This document shows positions 1 to 6,965 of a stretch of 11,636 bases of DNA, one piece after another; position 1 is the first letter of the stretch, and each line of letters starts with the position of its first letter. Made by a program: the position numbers and the translations under genes. The notes under the pieces are model-generated. The model ran no database searches. It was not told the DNA's origin and saw only the letters and a list, made by a program, of their open reading frames with translations. Source of the DNA: CAZUZD01 sp964624465 (GTDB lineage: Bacteria; Planctomycetota; Planctomycetia; Isosphaerales; Isosphaeraceae); assembly GCA_964624465.1 (NCBI GenBank), contig CAZUZD010000198.1, forward strand, positions 1 to 11,636, read 5' to 3'.

Positions 1-273
1 GACACCCTGATCGGCACGCTCGCCCCGGAGGAATGCCGCGACCTCATCGCCACCGGCGTGATCGCCGGCGGCATGATCCCCAAGGTCGAGGCCTGCCTGG
101 CGAGCCTCGAGGCCGGGGTCCGCAAGATCCACATCATCGACGGCCGCGTCCGCCACGCCCTCCTGCTCGAGATCTTCACCCAGCAAGGGATCGGCACCCA
201 GATCGCTGGCGACCTGTCGCCGGCCGCCGAGTCGACGACCCGCCGCGCCACCGTGCCGGTCAAGTCGGCCTAG
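1..273 (+). CDS. argB: Acetylglutamate kinase ArgB, 3' end only (partial)
   Basis: This is the C-terminal 90 codons of N-acetylglutamate kinase, the cytoplasmic enzyme that phosphorylates N-acetylglutamate in the second step of arginine synthesis. The 5' part lies outside the window, and frame 1 is open from the first base. Visible family features are the GTLAPEE stretch, then GVIAGGMIPKVEACLASLEAG (about residues 20-40 of the fragment), where the AGGMIPKV segment is typical of the ATP/substrate-binding C-terminal lobe. A KIHIIDGR strand and the LLLEIFTQQGIGTQI segment follow, the latter normally close to the end of ArgB. About 20 poorly conserved residues come before the TAG stop. This TAG ends a protein exactly where the family ends, so TAG acts as a true stop in this genome. 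The next gene, argD, is in the same pathway and orientation. Confidence 0.93.
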   Translation, partial: DTLIGTLAPEECRDLIATGVIAGGMIPKVEACLASLEAGVRKIHIIDGRVRHALLLEIFTQQGIGTQIAGDLSPAAESTTRRATVPVKSA

Positions 274-458
274 TCGCCCGCTCGCCCTGGCCTTCGCAGC
301 CGGCCCTTGCGTGGCGGGCCCGAGGCCCCGTTGTTCCCCCGAACCGAAGTGCCTCGGGGGTCGTCTGCTCTGATCTGACGGCCCGGATTCCGACCGCCGT
401 CGCCCGCGTGCCCGATTCGATCCGATCCGCCCCCGCTCCCGCGTCCGGAGGCCCTGCC
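274..458 (+). other. argB-argD spacer with two competing inverted repeats
   Basis: This 185-base non-coding gap holds two overlapping inverted repeats. Arms CCCGAGGC (319-326) and GCCTCGGG (351-358) match perfectly over 8 bp. Arms CCCCCGA (336-342) and TCGGGGG (354-360) match over 7 bp with an 11-base loop. Both need bases 354-358, so only one hairpin can form at a time. No T-tract follows, so a classical intrinsic terminator is not supported. The spacer could be an argB 3' processing or termination structure, or an attenuator-like switch. In GC-rich DNA chance repeats are common, so the functional reading is weak. I see no convincing promoter boxes. Confidence 0.35.
447..451 (+). promoter_or_regulatory. 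Ribosome binding site fixing the argD TTG start
   Basis: GGAGG lies 7 bases before TTG at 459-461. This decides the argD start: the reading frame is open much further upstream, across the end of argB, but only the TTG start gives a protein that begins where the aminotransferase family begins. Confidence 0.7.
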
Positions 459-1667
459 TTGAACCGGCTCGCCCACGCCACCTCGGCCGAGACGATCGCC
501 CAGTTCGATCGCTACGTGATCCCCAACTATCGCCGCACGCCCGTCTGCCTGGTCCGCGGCGAGGGCTCGGAGATCTGGGACGCGGAGGGGAACCGCTACC
601 TCGACTTCTTCCCCGGCTGGGGCTGCAACCTCATCGGCCACTGCCCGCCCCGCGTCGTCGACGCCGTACGCGACCAGGTCGGCACCCTGATCCACGTGCC
701 GAACACCTGGTACATGGAGGCCCAGGGCCAGTTCGCCCAGGCGCTCTCCGAGCGCTCGTTCGGCGGCCAGTGCTTCTTCTGCAACAGCGGCGCCGAGGCC
801 AACGAGGCGGCCATCAAGCTCGCCCGTCTGACCGGCAACCCGCACGGCCGCTCCACGATCCTCACCGCCGAGGGCGGCTTCCACGGCCGGACCTACGCCG
901 CACTCACCGCCACGGCCCAGCCGAAGTACCACGCCGGCTGCGAGCCGATGGTTCCCGGCTTCCGCTACGTGCCGTATGACGACCTGGCCGCCGTGGCCGC
1001 CGCCATGGACGGCACCGTCGCCGCCGTCATGGTCGAGCCGATCCAGGGCGAGGGCGGCTTGCACATCCCGTAGGAGGGCTACCTGGCCGGCCTGCGGGAG
1101 CTCTGTGACCGCCATGGCGCCCTGCTCATCCTCGACGAGGTGCAGACCGGCCTGGGCCGCACCGGCTCCTGGTTCGCGTACCAGCACACCGGCATCACGC
1201 CCGACATCCTCACCTGCGCCAAGGCGCTGGCCGGCGGCGTGGCCTGCGGCGTGATGATGGCCCGGCCCGAGGTGGCCGCGAACCTCAAGCCCGGCATGCA
1301 CGCCAGCACCTTCGGCGGCAACCCGATCGCCTGTCGCGCCGGCGTGGCGACCATCGAGACGATCGAGGCCGACGGCCTGCTGGCCCGGGGCCGCGAGGTC
1401 GGCGAGCGGTTCCGCCGCCACTTCGAGGCGATCCGGGCCCGCCACCCCGAGCTGATCCGCGACATCCGGATCCGCGGCGTGATGATCGGCCTGGAACTGT
1501 CCGTCGATGCCACCCCGGTCGTCGGCCGCTGCGCCGAGCGGCGGCTGCTGGTCAACGTCACCCACGGCACGGTCATCCGCCTGCTGCCGGCGCTGAATCT
1601 CAGCGACGAGCAGATCGACGAGGGCTGCGCGATCCTGGCCGAGGTGCTCGACGGCCTGGCCGCCTGA
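459..1667 (+). pseudogene. argD: Acetylornithine aminotransferase ArgD, interrupted by an in-frame TAG
   Basis: ArgD is a class III PLP-dependent transaminase that converts N-acetylglutamate-5-semialdehyde to N-acetylornithine with glutamate as amino donor. From the TTG at 459 the frame would give about 402 residues, a normal length. The first part holds LDFFPGWGCNLIGHCPPRVV, the PLP-phosphate-binding NSGAEANEAAIKLAR (from residue 109) and VEPIQGEGG. Codon 205 (1071-1073) is TAG. The same frame then continues with family sequence: EGYLAGLRELCD, LILDEVQTGLGRTGSW (Asp226 for the pyridine nitrogen), the PLP Schiff-base lysine Lys255 in CAKALAGG, Thr284 in STFGGNP, and the normal C-terminus at TGA. 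Nothing is shifted or missing, so this is a single nonsense change or a base-call error. The 204-residue product would lack Lys255 and be inactive. Without readthrough or a second aminotransferase the arginine pathway would be blocked. Identity is secure; functional status is open. Confidence 0.9.
1071..1073 (+). other. Premature amber codon inside argD
   Basis: TAG falls between ...GGLHIP and EGYLAGLR... in the argD frame. A sense codon one substitution away (CAG, GAG, AAG, TCG, TTG, TGG, TAC or TAT) is expected here; CAG to TAG by a C-to-T transition is one simple route. The next base is G, which is not a known strongly leaky context, and I see no recoding stem or pyrrolysine-type signal that would stand out from the GC background. 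argB uses TAG as its ordinary stop and every other complete gene here ends in TGA. Confidence 0.9.
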
Positions 1668-1848
1668 GCGCCGGGGGCACCCGGCACCGCGACCGCCACG
1701 GGGCGGGGGCACCGGCCTCCGCCCTCGTGAGTTTCGAGAACTGCGATCCGATGATCCCCCTGGCCGAATTCCGAGCGTTCATGCTCCCGACGAGGGCCCC
1801 GGGCCGCCCCCCTGGTTTGCGGACCCCGGAGTGCCGGAGACGCCCGTG
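1668..1848 (+). other. argD-argF spacer: GC hairpins and a small Arg-rich open frame
   Basis: This 181-base gap follows the argD stop. Two short GC hairpins come first: GCCGGG/CCCGGC at 1670-1685 with a GGCA loop, and GGGCGG (1701-1706) with CCGCCC (1719-1724). Neither has a T-tract. A less GC-rich stretch follows at about 1725-1790. A 32-codon open frame (1751-1849) starts with ATG, has seven arginines including an RRR cluster near its end, and stops at a TGA that overlaps the argF ATG as TGATG. It has no good ribosome site (only GAGAA 10 bases upstream), so I do not call it a gene, but it could be a leader or coupling frame. Confidence 0.35.
1836..1839 (+). promoter_or_regulatory. Weak ribosome binding site before argF
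   Basis: GGAG sits 9 bases before ATG 1849 and 6 before GTG 1846. It supports one of these two adjacent starts over the upstream GTG at 1831, which would put the GGAG inside the coding sequence. Confidence 0.45.
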
Positions 1849-2823
1849 ATGCTGCGACACTTCACCGACCTGTTCGGACTGACCCCCGCCGAGGCCACCG
1901 GCCTGATCGACCGGGCCATCGAGCTCAAGCGCGGCTGGCGCCTGGGCGTGCGCGAGCCGCTGCTGGCCGGCCGTACGCTCGGGCTGCTCTTCGAGAAGCC
2001 GTCGCTGCGGACGCGGGTCAGCTTCGAGGCGGCCATCGCGCACCTGGGTGGGTCGGCCATCTTCCTCCCCGGCAAGGAGGTCGGCATCGGCGTCCGCGAG
2101 ACCGTCGCCGACTTCTCGCGCGTGCTCAGCCAGCTGGTCGACTGCCTGGCCGTCCGCACCTTCGCTCAGGAGACGGTCGACGAGCTGGCGCACCACGCCA
2201 CGATCCCGATCATCAACGCCCTGTCCGACGCCGCGCACCCGTGCCAGGCGATGGCCGACCTCATGACCGTGCGTGAGACCCTGGGCGGCACCGAGGGCGT
2301 GACGATCGCCTTCGTCGGCGACGGCAACAACGTCGCCCGCTCGCTGGCGCTGGCCTGCTCGCTGCTGGGCGCCCACTTCCGGCTCGGGTGCCCGCCCGGC
2401 TACGAGTTCCCGGCCGAGTTCCGCACGCAGTTCGCCGAGGCGTTCCCGGGCCACACGCTGGTCGAGACCCACGACCCCCGCGCCGCCGTCAGCGGCGCCG
2501 ACGTCGTGTACACCGACGTCTGGGCGAGCATGGGCCAGGAGGACGAGGCCGAGACCCGCAGCGTCGCCTTCGCCCCGTACCGGGTCGACGACGCGCTCAT
2601 GGCCGCCGCTCGGCCCGACGCCATCTTCCTGCACTGCCTGCCGGCCCACCGCGGCGAGGAAGTGACCAACGCCGTCCTCGAAGGCTCCCGCAGCCTCGTG
2701 TTCCCCCAGGCCGGCAACCGCCTCCACTTCCAGAAGGCGCTGCTGCTCTGGCTGATGGAGCAGTCGGGCACCATGGCCCAGGGCGGCACCGTCAAGTCGG
2801 GCCGCCGCTCCCGCACCGGCTGA
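1849..2823 (+). CDS. argF: Ornithine carbamoyltransferase ArgF
   Basis: ArgF transfers the carbamoyl group from carbamoyl phosphate to ornithine to give citrulline. The 324-residue protein contains the family signatures in order: the carbamoyl-phosphate loop SLRTR (residues 52-56, within FEKPSLRTRVSFE), HPCQ (130-133), the FVGDGNNVARS segment of the ornithine-binding domain, the SMG loop in DVWASMGQE (227-229), and HCLPAHRG (from 262) with the catalytic cysteine. The SMG and HCLP motifs favour ornithine over aspartate or putrescine as acceptor. It is slightly longer than the usual 305-310 residues because of a tail after LLLWLMEQS that looks unstructured (GGTVKSGRRSRTG). ATG 1849 was chosen because the family usually starts just before the LRHFTDL-like segment; GTG 1831 and GTG 1846 are alternatives. 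It lies in the arginine cluster, 57 bases before rph. Confidence 0.95.
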   Translation: MLRHFTDLFGLTPAEATGLIDRAIELKRGWRLGVREPLLAGRTLGLLFEKPSLRTRVSFEAAIAHLGGSAIFLPGKEVGIGVRETVADFSRVLSQLVDCLAVRTFAQETVDELAHHATIPIINALSDAAHPCQAMADLMTVRETLGGTEGVTIAFVGDGNNVARSLALACSLLGAHFRLGCPPGYEFPAEFRTQFAEAFPGHTLVETHDPRAAVSGADVVYTDVWASMGQEDEAETRSVAFAPYRVDDALMAAARPDAIFLHCLPAHRGEEVTNAVLEGSRSLVFPQAGNRLHFQKALLLWLMEQSGTMAQGGTVKSGRRSRTG

Positions 2824-2880
2824 CGCTTCCAGCGACCCGACTCGCCCGCCCCCTGAACCCCCTTCGCCGAGACCGCCCCC

Positions 2881-3597
2881 ATGTCCCGCTTCGACGGCCG
2901 CGCCCCGCACGAACTCCGCCCGGTGACGATCACCCGGGGCTTCCAGCGCACCGCGACGGGCAGCGTGCTCTACCGCTCCGGCGGCACCACCCTGCTCGTC
3001 TCGGCCCAGGTCTCCGACGAGGTGCCGCCGTTCCTGGAGGGCAAGGGCAAGGGTTGGCTCACCGCCGAGTACGGCATGCTGCCCGGCAGCACCCCCAGCC
3101 GCAAGCGCCGGGGTCCCGACGGCCGCGCCACCGAGATCCAGCGCCTGATCGGCCGCAGCCTGCGCGCCGCCGTGCGGCTCGACCTGATGGGCCCATGCAC
3201 CCTGAGCATCGACGCGGACGTGCTGGAGGCCGACGGCGGCACCCGGACCGCGGCGATCACCGCCGGCTACGTGGCCGTCGTCGACGCCCTGCACGCCCGC
3301 TTCGGCGCCGAGGTCGCCCGCACCCTGGCCCCGACGCCGATCGCCGCCGTCAGCGTCGGGATCGTCAAGGGGATCCCCCTGCTCGACCTGAACTATCCCG
3401 AGGACTCGGGCGCCGAGGTCGACCTGAACGTCGTGCGCCTGGGCGCCGACGGCTACGTCGAGGTCCAGGGCACCGGCGAGGGGGGCATCTTCAACCGCAC
3501 CCAGCTCGACGCCCTGCTCGACCTGGCTGGCCCCGGCATCGACGGGCTCATGCAGGCCCAGCGCGAGGCCCTCGGCCCGGCCTGGCCCCTGGACTGA
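2881..3597 (+). CDS. rph: Ribonuclease PH
   Basis: RNase PH is a phosphorolytic 3'-5' exoribonuclease that trims tRNA precursors and some rRNA in the cytoplasm, usually as a ring-shaped hexamer. The 238 residues match the normal size. Diagnostic segments are FDGRAPHELRPVTITRGF at the N-terminus, VPPFLEGKGKGWLTAEYGMLPGST (about 50-73), GRATEIQRLIGRSLR (about 81-95; the phosphate-site arginine normally lies in this GR-x-x-EIQRLIGR region), DADVLEADGGTRTAAITAGY (about 103-122), DLNYPEDSGAEVDLNVV, and GYVEVQGTGEGG near the C-terminus. The ATG start begins at the family's usual position, although the ribosome site is poor. The gene follows argF by 57 bases and is probably cotranscribed, though it has no role in arginine synthesis. 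In many bacteria rph is followed by a nucleotide-sanitising pyrophosphatase gene; here it is last and faces the opposing operon. Confidence 0.96.
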   Translation: MSRFDGRAPHELRPVTITRGFQRTATGSVLYRSGGTTLLVSAQVSDEVPPFLEGKGKGWLTAEYGMLPGSTPSRKRRGPDGRATEIQRLIGRSLRAAVRLDLMGPCTLSIDADVLEADGGTRTAAITAGYVAVVDALHARFGAEVARTLAPTPIAAVSVGIVKGIPLLDLNYPEDSGAEVDLNVVRLGADGYVEVQGTGEGGIFNRTQLDALLDLAGPGIDGLMQAQREALGPAWPLD

Positions 3598-3610
3598 CCG
3601 CCGCCTCGAC

Positions 3611-3637
3611 CCGCCACGCTCACTCCGGAGCGGGCGG
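3611..3637. terminator. Possible shared terminator hairpin between converging genes
   Basis: CCGCC-A-CGCTC (3611-3621) can pair with GAGCG-GGCGG (3628-3637) around the loop ACTCCG. This makes a 10-bp stem with one bulged A. It lies 14 bases after the rph stop and overlaps the last codons of the opposing glycosyltransferase gene, which ends at 3620. No T-tract is present on either side, so it could be a Rho-dependent or hairpin-only 3' end signal. A chance GC inverted repeat is possible. Confidence 0.4.
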
Positions 3638-4600
3638 AGGGCCGGACAGGAGCGTGGCCGGTCGCGAGTCGGCGGCCCTCGGGCCCGATGACGCCGCGCC
3701 GCCGAGGCTGCGGGCCCACGCCGTCGCGACGTGGCCCGCCGCGCGCCACTGACGGTGCCGCAAGCGGCCGGCGAACTCGTCGAGCACGTGCGCGACGACC
3801 AGGAATTCGGCGAGGGGGCCCGGGTAGCGCTTGCGGTGGAAGTGGCGGGCGCTCCGGAGCTTGCAGTCCCAGCGCCAGCGGTCGGCGGGGCCGGAGCGGT
3901 CGAGGTGTGGGATGTCGTGCCAGACCACCGCGTCGGGTACGTACCACAGCGACCAGCCGGCGGCCTGCATCCGCACGCACAGGTCGACATCCTCGTGGTA
4001 CATGAAGAACCCGGGATCGAAGCCGCCGACCTGCCGCACGGCCTCGGCCCGCAGGAGCATCGCGTGCCCGTAGACGATCCCCACCGGGCGGGCCTCGGCG
4101 CCATCGTCCCGGTCCGGCCCGCCGGAGCCGGGGATGCGCTGGCTCAGCGGCAGCAGGCCGCGGTGCGCCCCGGCATAGAGCAGCCGGGCCGAGCCATCGG
4201 TGTGCCGGCCGGTGGCCAGAGACTTCGGGCCCAGGACGCCCGCCCCGGGCTGCGCCTCGGCCGCCGCGATCAGCCGGGTGATCGTGTCGGGGGCGATCTC
4301 CGTGTCCTGGTTCAGCAGCAGGATGAACCCGGCGCCAATGTGCATGGCCCGCTCGATGCCCTGGTTGCAGGCGCGGCCGAACCCCAGGTTCGTCGGGTTG
4401 CGGATCAGCGTGATCCCCGGATGATCCCGGAGGGCGGCCTCGGTGGACCCATCCGTCGACGCGTTGTCGACGACGATCACCGGCGGTGGCGCAGGAACGC
4501 TCCGGGCGATCGACGCCAGGCAGCGCGCGAGCGACTCGCCTCCCTCGAAGGCGGGGATCACCATCACCAGGTGGTCCGCAAGCGGGGTCGGATCCGTCAC
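3620..4600 (-). CDS. Glycosyltransferase family 2 (rhamnosyltransferase-like)
   Basis: This is a GT-A-fold, inverting-type glycosyltransferase of 326 residues. It would transfer a sugar from a nucleotide sugar to a growing glycan or glycolipid at the inner face of the membrane. The GT2 domain spans about residues 10-220: VMVIPAFEGG (12-21), the nucleotide-binding VVDNASTDGS (43-52), NLGFGRACNQGI (71-82) typical of WbbL/rhamnosyltransferase-like members, LLLNQDTEI (94-102) at the usual metal-binding DxD position, and GGFDPGFFMYHEDVDLCVR (192-210) carrying the acceptor-side ED pair. The C-terminal 100 residues are basic, then Pro/Ala-rich, with no clear membrane helix. The GTG start overlaps the stop of the upstream sulfotransferase-GT2 gene as GTGA, so translation is likely coupled. 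It is the last gene of the minus-strand operon and converges on rph. Donor and acceptor sugars cannot be read from the sequence. Confidence 0.9.
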   Translation of the reverse strand: MTDPTPLADHLVMVIPAFEGGESLARCLASIARSVPAPPPVIVVDNASTDGSTEAALRDHPGITLIRNPTNLGFGRACNQGIERAMHIGAGFILLLNQDTEIAPDTITRLIAAAEAQPGAGVLGPKSLATGRHTDGSARLLYAGAHRGLLPLSQRIPGSGGPDRDDGAEARPVGIVYGHAMLLRAEAVRQVGGFDPGFFMYHEDVDLCVRMQAAGWSLWYVPDAVVWHDIPHLDRSGPADRWRWDCKLRSARHFHRKRYPGPLAEFLVVAHVLDEFAGRLRHRQWRAAGHVATAWARSLGGAASSGPRAADSRPATLLSGPPPAPE

Positions 4601-6186
4601 GGCAGCGATCCCCCCGCCCCGCTGTGCCGCCGGCGGTGGGGTCGGGCTGTGAGCTGAATCCGGCCGAGGTCGCGGATCCGCTCCCAGTGCGCCCGGAGCC
4701 GGTCGCGACGGCGCCGGGGCCGGACCACCTGCTCGACGGCCACGCCATCGATCCGGGCGGATCGCCAGCCGCGCCGCTCAGCACGCCACCAGAACTCGGC
4801 GCCGACCAGGCGGATCAGGCCGGGATCGAAGCCGCCCAGGTCCTCCCAGAGCCGGCGGCGGAACAGGGCGCCCCCGCCGCTGGCGGCCCGGTGCGGGGTT
4901 GGCCCGCCAGGGTCCAACGCCGGGACGCGGCCGGTGAGCTGGCAGGCCCCGTGGACCACGCCCAGGGTGCCGGTCGGATCGGCCTCCAGCGGCTCGCGGG
5001 CGGCCTCGAGGAAGCCGGGGCGCAGGCGGTCGTCGGCGTCGAGCGTCAGGACGTATCGGCCCCGGGCGCGGGAGATCCCGGCGTTGCGGGCGGCCGCCCG
5101 GCGGGCCCCCGGGGCCCGCACGATCGTGTGCCCGCGCGCGGCCAGGCCGTCGAGGATCGACACGCACTCCGGGTCGTCGGTGCCGGCATCGACGACGATC
5201 ACCTCGACCCCGCCGAGCCCGCAGCGCTCGATGCTGGCGAGGGCCTCGACCAGGGACACCGCATCGTTGCGGGTCGGGATCACGACCGAGATCTCGACCG
5301 GGCCGTGCGGGTCGGGGACCCGGGTCCGCGCGACGGGCGCGAGCGCGGCACCGGCGGGCAGATCGGCCTCGGCCTCCAGGGCGTGGTAGAGCGCGGCGAC
5401 CTCGGGCCAGGCGGCGGCGTGCAGCGACTCGATGGGGTCGGACGCGTCCAGGGGCCGGAGCAGCGCCGGGTCGAAGGCGTCGGCCAGGTCGACGGCGGCC
5501 GGCTCCAGGCCCAGCCGTCGGAGCAGGCCCGGCAGGCGGTCGAGGTGGCCGGTCAGGGCGTCGACGTTGAGCAGGACGCTGCGGTCGCGGTGGCGGCGGT
5601 GGAAATCCAGCAGCGTGGCGTTGTAGAGCATCCAGATCGGCGCGGCGAATTCGGGGTGGGCGAGGAAGACGTCGGCCCGCAGCCGCTGCATCGAGTCGGC
5701 CACCCGCCAGGGGGCGCGATAGACGCAGACGTAGCGGGCGTCGGGCAGGCGGGCGTCCCAGAAGTCGAGCAGGAGCGTGGCGCGCGGGTCCTTGAACCCC
5801 CAGGGCCGGCCGGCACCCGCGCGACGTGCGATCAGGGCGCGGGCCTCGGCGTCGAACCGGTCCAGGCCGCCGCGGTCGAGGAACGCGTTCCGGGCCCAGC
5901 CCCAGTCGACGTGGCCCCGGGCCCGGCGCGGCAGGAGTCGGCGGAAGACGCGGCCGTGGAAGGCGACCACGTCGGCGTCCTCGTGATAGCCGCGCGGGTT
6001 GGCCGCGTCGGCGGCGATCAACCGGTCGCCGAGGTCGATCCCGAGCCGACCGAGCAGGCCGGCCGTCAGCGACGTCCCCGAGCGGTGCATGCCGGCGACG
6101 ATCACGCACCGCGGGCCAGCGGCGGCCGTGCCGGTTGTCCTGGTGGCATCGGTGGTGAGCAGGGTGACCCCGGCCGGCCGGGTCAT
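4597..6186 (-). CDS. Sulfotransferase-glycosyltransferase (GT2) fusion protein
   Basis: This 529-residue protein joins two enzyme domains. The N-terminal part (about 26-250) resembles PAPS-dependent sulfotransferases: AGMHRSGTS (31-39) is the 5'-phosphosulfate loop, WGFKDPR (129-135) is typical of this GMHRSGTS subgroup, and YRAPWRVADSM (156-166) occupies the 3'-phosphate-binding position after the strand YVCV. The C-terminal part (from about 298) is a GT2 domain: EISVVIPTRND, VEVIVVDAGTDD (327-338), ARNAGISRARGRYVLTLDADD with its DxD at 383-385, then a GGFDP segment and GAEFWWRAERRGW. The tail is rich in Arg. The ATG start overlaps the upstream sulfotransferase stop as ATGA, and its own stop overlaps the next start as GTGA. 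It probably sulfates and glycosylates the same surface glycan, but this is inferred. No frame break between the domains was found, so the fusion looks genuine. Confidence 0.88.
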   Translation of the reverse strand: MTRPAGVTLLTTDATRTTGTAAAGPRCVIVAGMHRSGTSLTAGLLGRLGIDLGDRLIAADAANPRGYHEDADVVAFHGRVFRRLLPRRARGHVDWGWARNAFLDRGGLDRFDAEARALIARRAGAGRPWGFKDPRATLLLDFWDARLPDARYVCVYRAPWRVADSMQRLRADVFLAHPEFAAPIWMLYNATLLDFHRRHRDRSVLLNVDALTGHLDRLPGLLRRLGLEPAAVDLADAFDPALLRPLDASDPIESLHAAAWPEVAALYHALEAEADLPAGAALAPVARTRVPDPHGPVEISVVIPTRNDAVSLVEALASIERCGLGGVEVIVVDAGTDDPECVSILDGLAARGHTIVRAPGARRAAARNAGISRARGRYVLTLDADDRLRPGFLEAAREPLEADPTGTLGVVHGACQLTGRVPALDPGGPTPHRAASGGGALFRRRLWEDLGGFDPGLIRLVGAEFWWRAERRGWRSARIDGVAVEQVVRPRRRRDRLRAHWERIRDLGRIQLTARPHRRRHSGAGGSLP

Positions 6187-6965
6187 GGCCAGGTGATCCC
6201 GTATGTGCGGGCGATCGCCTCGTAGGTCGGCTCGAGCGCGTCGCGGAGCCGGGCCCGGAACGTGGGGTCGACGGTGGCCGACTCGCCCCGGCCGCGATTC
6301 TCGTGGCGATCGACGGCGGGCAGCGGGATGGGGGCGAGGTCGAGGAAGTCGAGCACCTGGCGCCAGATCGGTTCAGGGTCCTGGAACAGGTCCTCGCTCC
6401 GGAGCACGAGGAGTCGTGAAGGGGCGTGTATACCAGAATATCGCGCCAGTTGCACCTCGTAGCGGCTGCGGGCCAGGTAGCTGTGGTGCTGGTGCGACGT
6501 GTGCCGTCCGGCCGGGTCCCGCAGGACCGCCTCGGCGCCATCGAGCCGGCCGGCCTCGGCGGCGAAGGCGGCCTCGATCGGCAGCGGCTCCAGCCCGTGG
6601 CGCCGGGAATGGAAGTAGCCCGAGAGGGCCCGCTCCACCGGGTCGCGCAGGAGCACGATCAGGCGTGCCTCCGGCAGCAGGGCCGCGATCCGCCCGGGTA
6701 CCCAGGGGTGGAACAGGTAGTACGGGGAGAACTCCCCCGCGCGGCGGTCGGGGCCGGCGCCGGCGAACTGCGAGCGATACCAGGCGACTGGCCGGTCGGC
6801 GTGCAGCGAGACGTACTGCACCTCCTTGAGCGCCGGCAGGAACGCCCCGGGGTGGGCGGCCAGCAGCGCGTGCAGGGTGGTCGTGCCCGCCTTCTGGGCG
6901 CCGAGGCCAAGAAAGTCAGGGAGCCGGCCGTCCGGGGAGGTGGTGCGGCGTCGGAGCCAGGGCAC
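6183..6965 (-). CDS. PAPS-dependent sulfotransferase (NDST-like domain)
   Basis: This soluble sulfotransferase of about 260 residues would move sulfate from PAPS to a sugar or lipid hydroxyl or amino group. Visible motifs are LGAQKAGTTTLH (21-32), which is the 5'-phosphosulfate loop with the conserved Lys25; LKEVQYV (46-52), matching the family's KE-x-x-(F/Y) segment; GEFSPYYLFHP (77-87), close to the GE-x-SPYY-x-F motif of heparan N-sulfotransferase-like proteins; and LIVLLRDPVERALSGY (102-117), the 3'-phosphate-binding strand and helix. The C-terminus (NRGRGES...) fits the usual end. The start is uncertain. The frame runs open far upstream through the permease gene, but a start there would overlap it. 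GTG 6965 is the only ATG/GTG/TTG candidate in the gap and has no clear ribosome site, and a CTG start is possible. The stop overlaps the next ATG (ATGA). It lies 116 bases after the permease gene. Confidence 0.85.
   Translation of the reverse strand: MPWLRRRTTSPDGRLPDFLGLGAQKAGTTTLHALLAAHPGAFLPALKEVQYVSLHADRPVAWYRSQFAGAGPDRRAGEFSPYYLFHPWVPGRIAALLPEARLIVLLRDPVERALSGYFHSRRHGLEPLPIEAAFAAEAGRLDGAEAVLRDPAGRHTSHQHHSYLARSRYEVQLARYSGIHAPSRLLVLRSEDLFQDPEPIWRQVLDFLDLAPIPLPAVDRHENRGRGESATVDPTFRARLRDALEPTYEAIARTYGITWP

Noticed and set aside
33..458. A possible longer argD start upstream, since its frame is open back to position 33
   Set aside because: The upstream translation overlaps argB in another frame and is Arg/Pro/His-rich without homology-like features. 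The GGAGG-spaced TTG at 459 matches the family N-terminus.
1071..1073. Pyrrolysine, or reassigned TAG as a sense codon
   Set aside because: argB ends in TAG at its normal terminus, there is no sign of such machinery in this window, and the position in ArgD is a surface-type loop where no special residue is expected.
1140..1667. The argD 3' half as a separate gene starting at GTG 1140
   Set aside because: The GTG is the conserved valine codon of LILDEVQTG and has no ribosome site, and the product would lack the N-terminal half of the PLP site. It is the distal part of the interrupted argD.
270..1712. A 480-codon antisense open frame across argD, and other long antisense frames such as 1600-4104 minus and 8292-9455 plus
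   Set aside because: Their translations are low-complexity (Gly/Ala/Arg/Asp-rich), have no family motifs, and lie opposite genes with clear motifs. They follow from GC-rich third codon positions.
1670..1724. Two short GC hairpins after argD as an intrinsic terminator
   Set aside because: The stems are only 6 bp, without a T-tract. Such repeats are frequent by chance at this base composition, so they are mentioned only in the spacer entry.
6410..6470. A locally AT-richer patch in the sulfotransferase gene with a TATTCT-like -10 box on the minus strand
   Set aside because: There is no properly spaced -35 element, and the patch encodes ordinary sulfotransferase sequence (RYSGIHAPSRLLVL).
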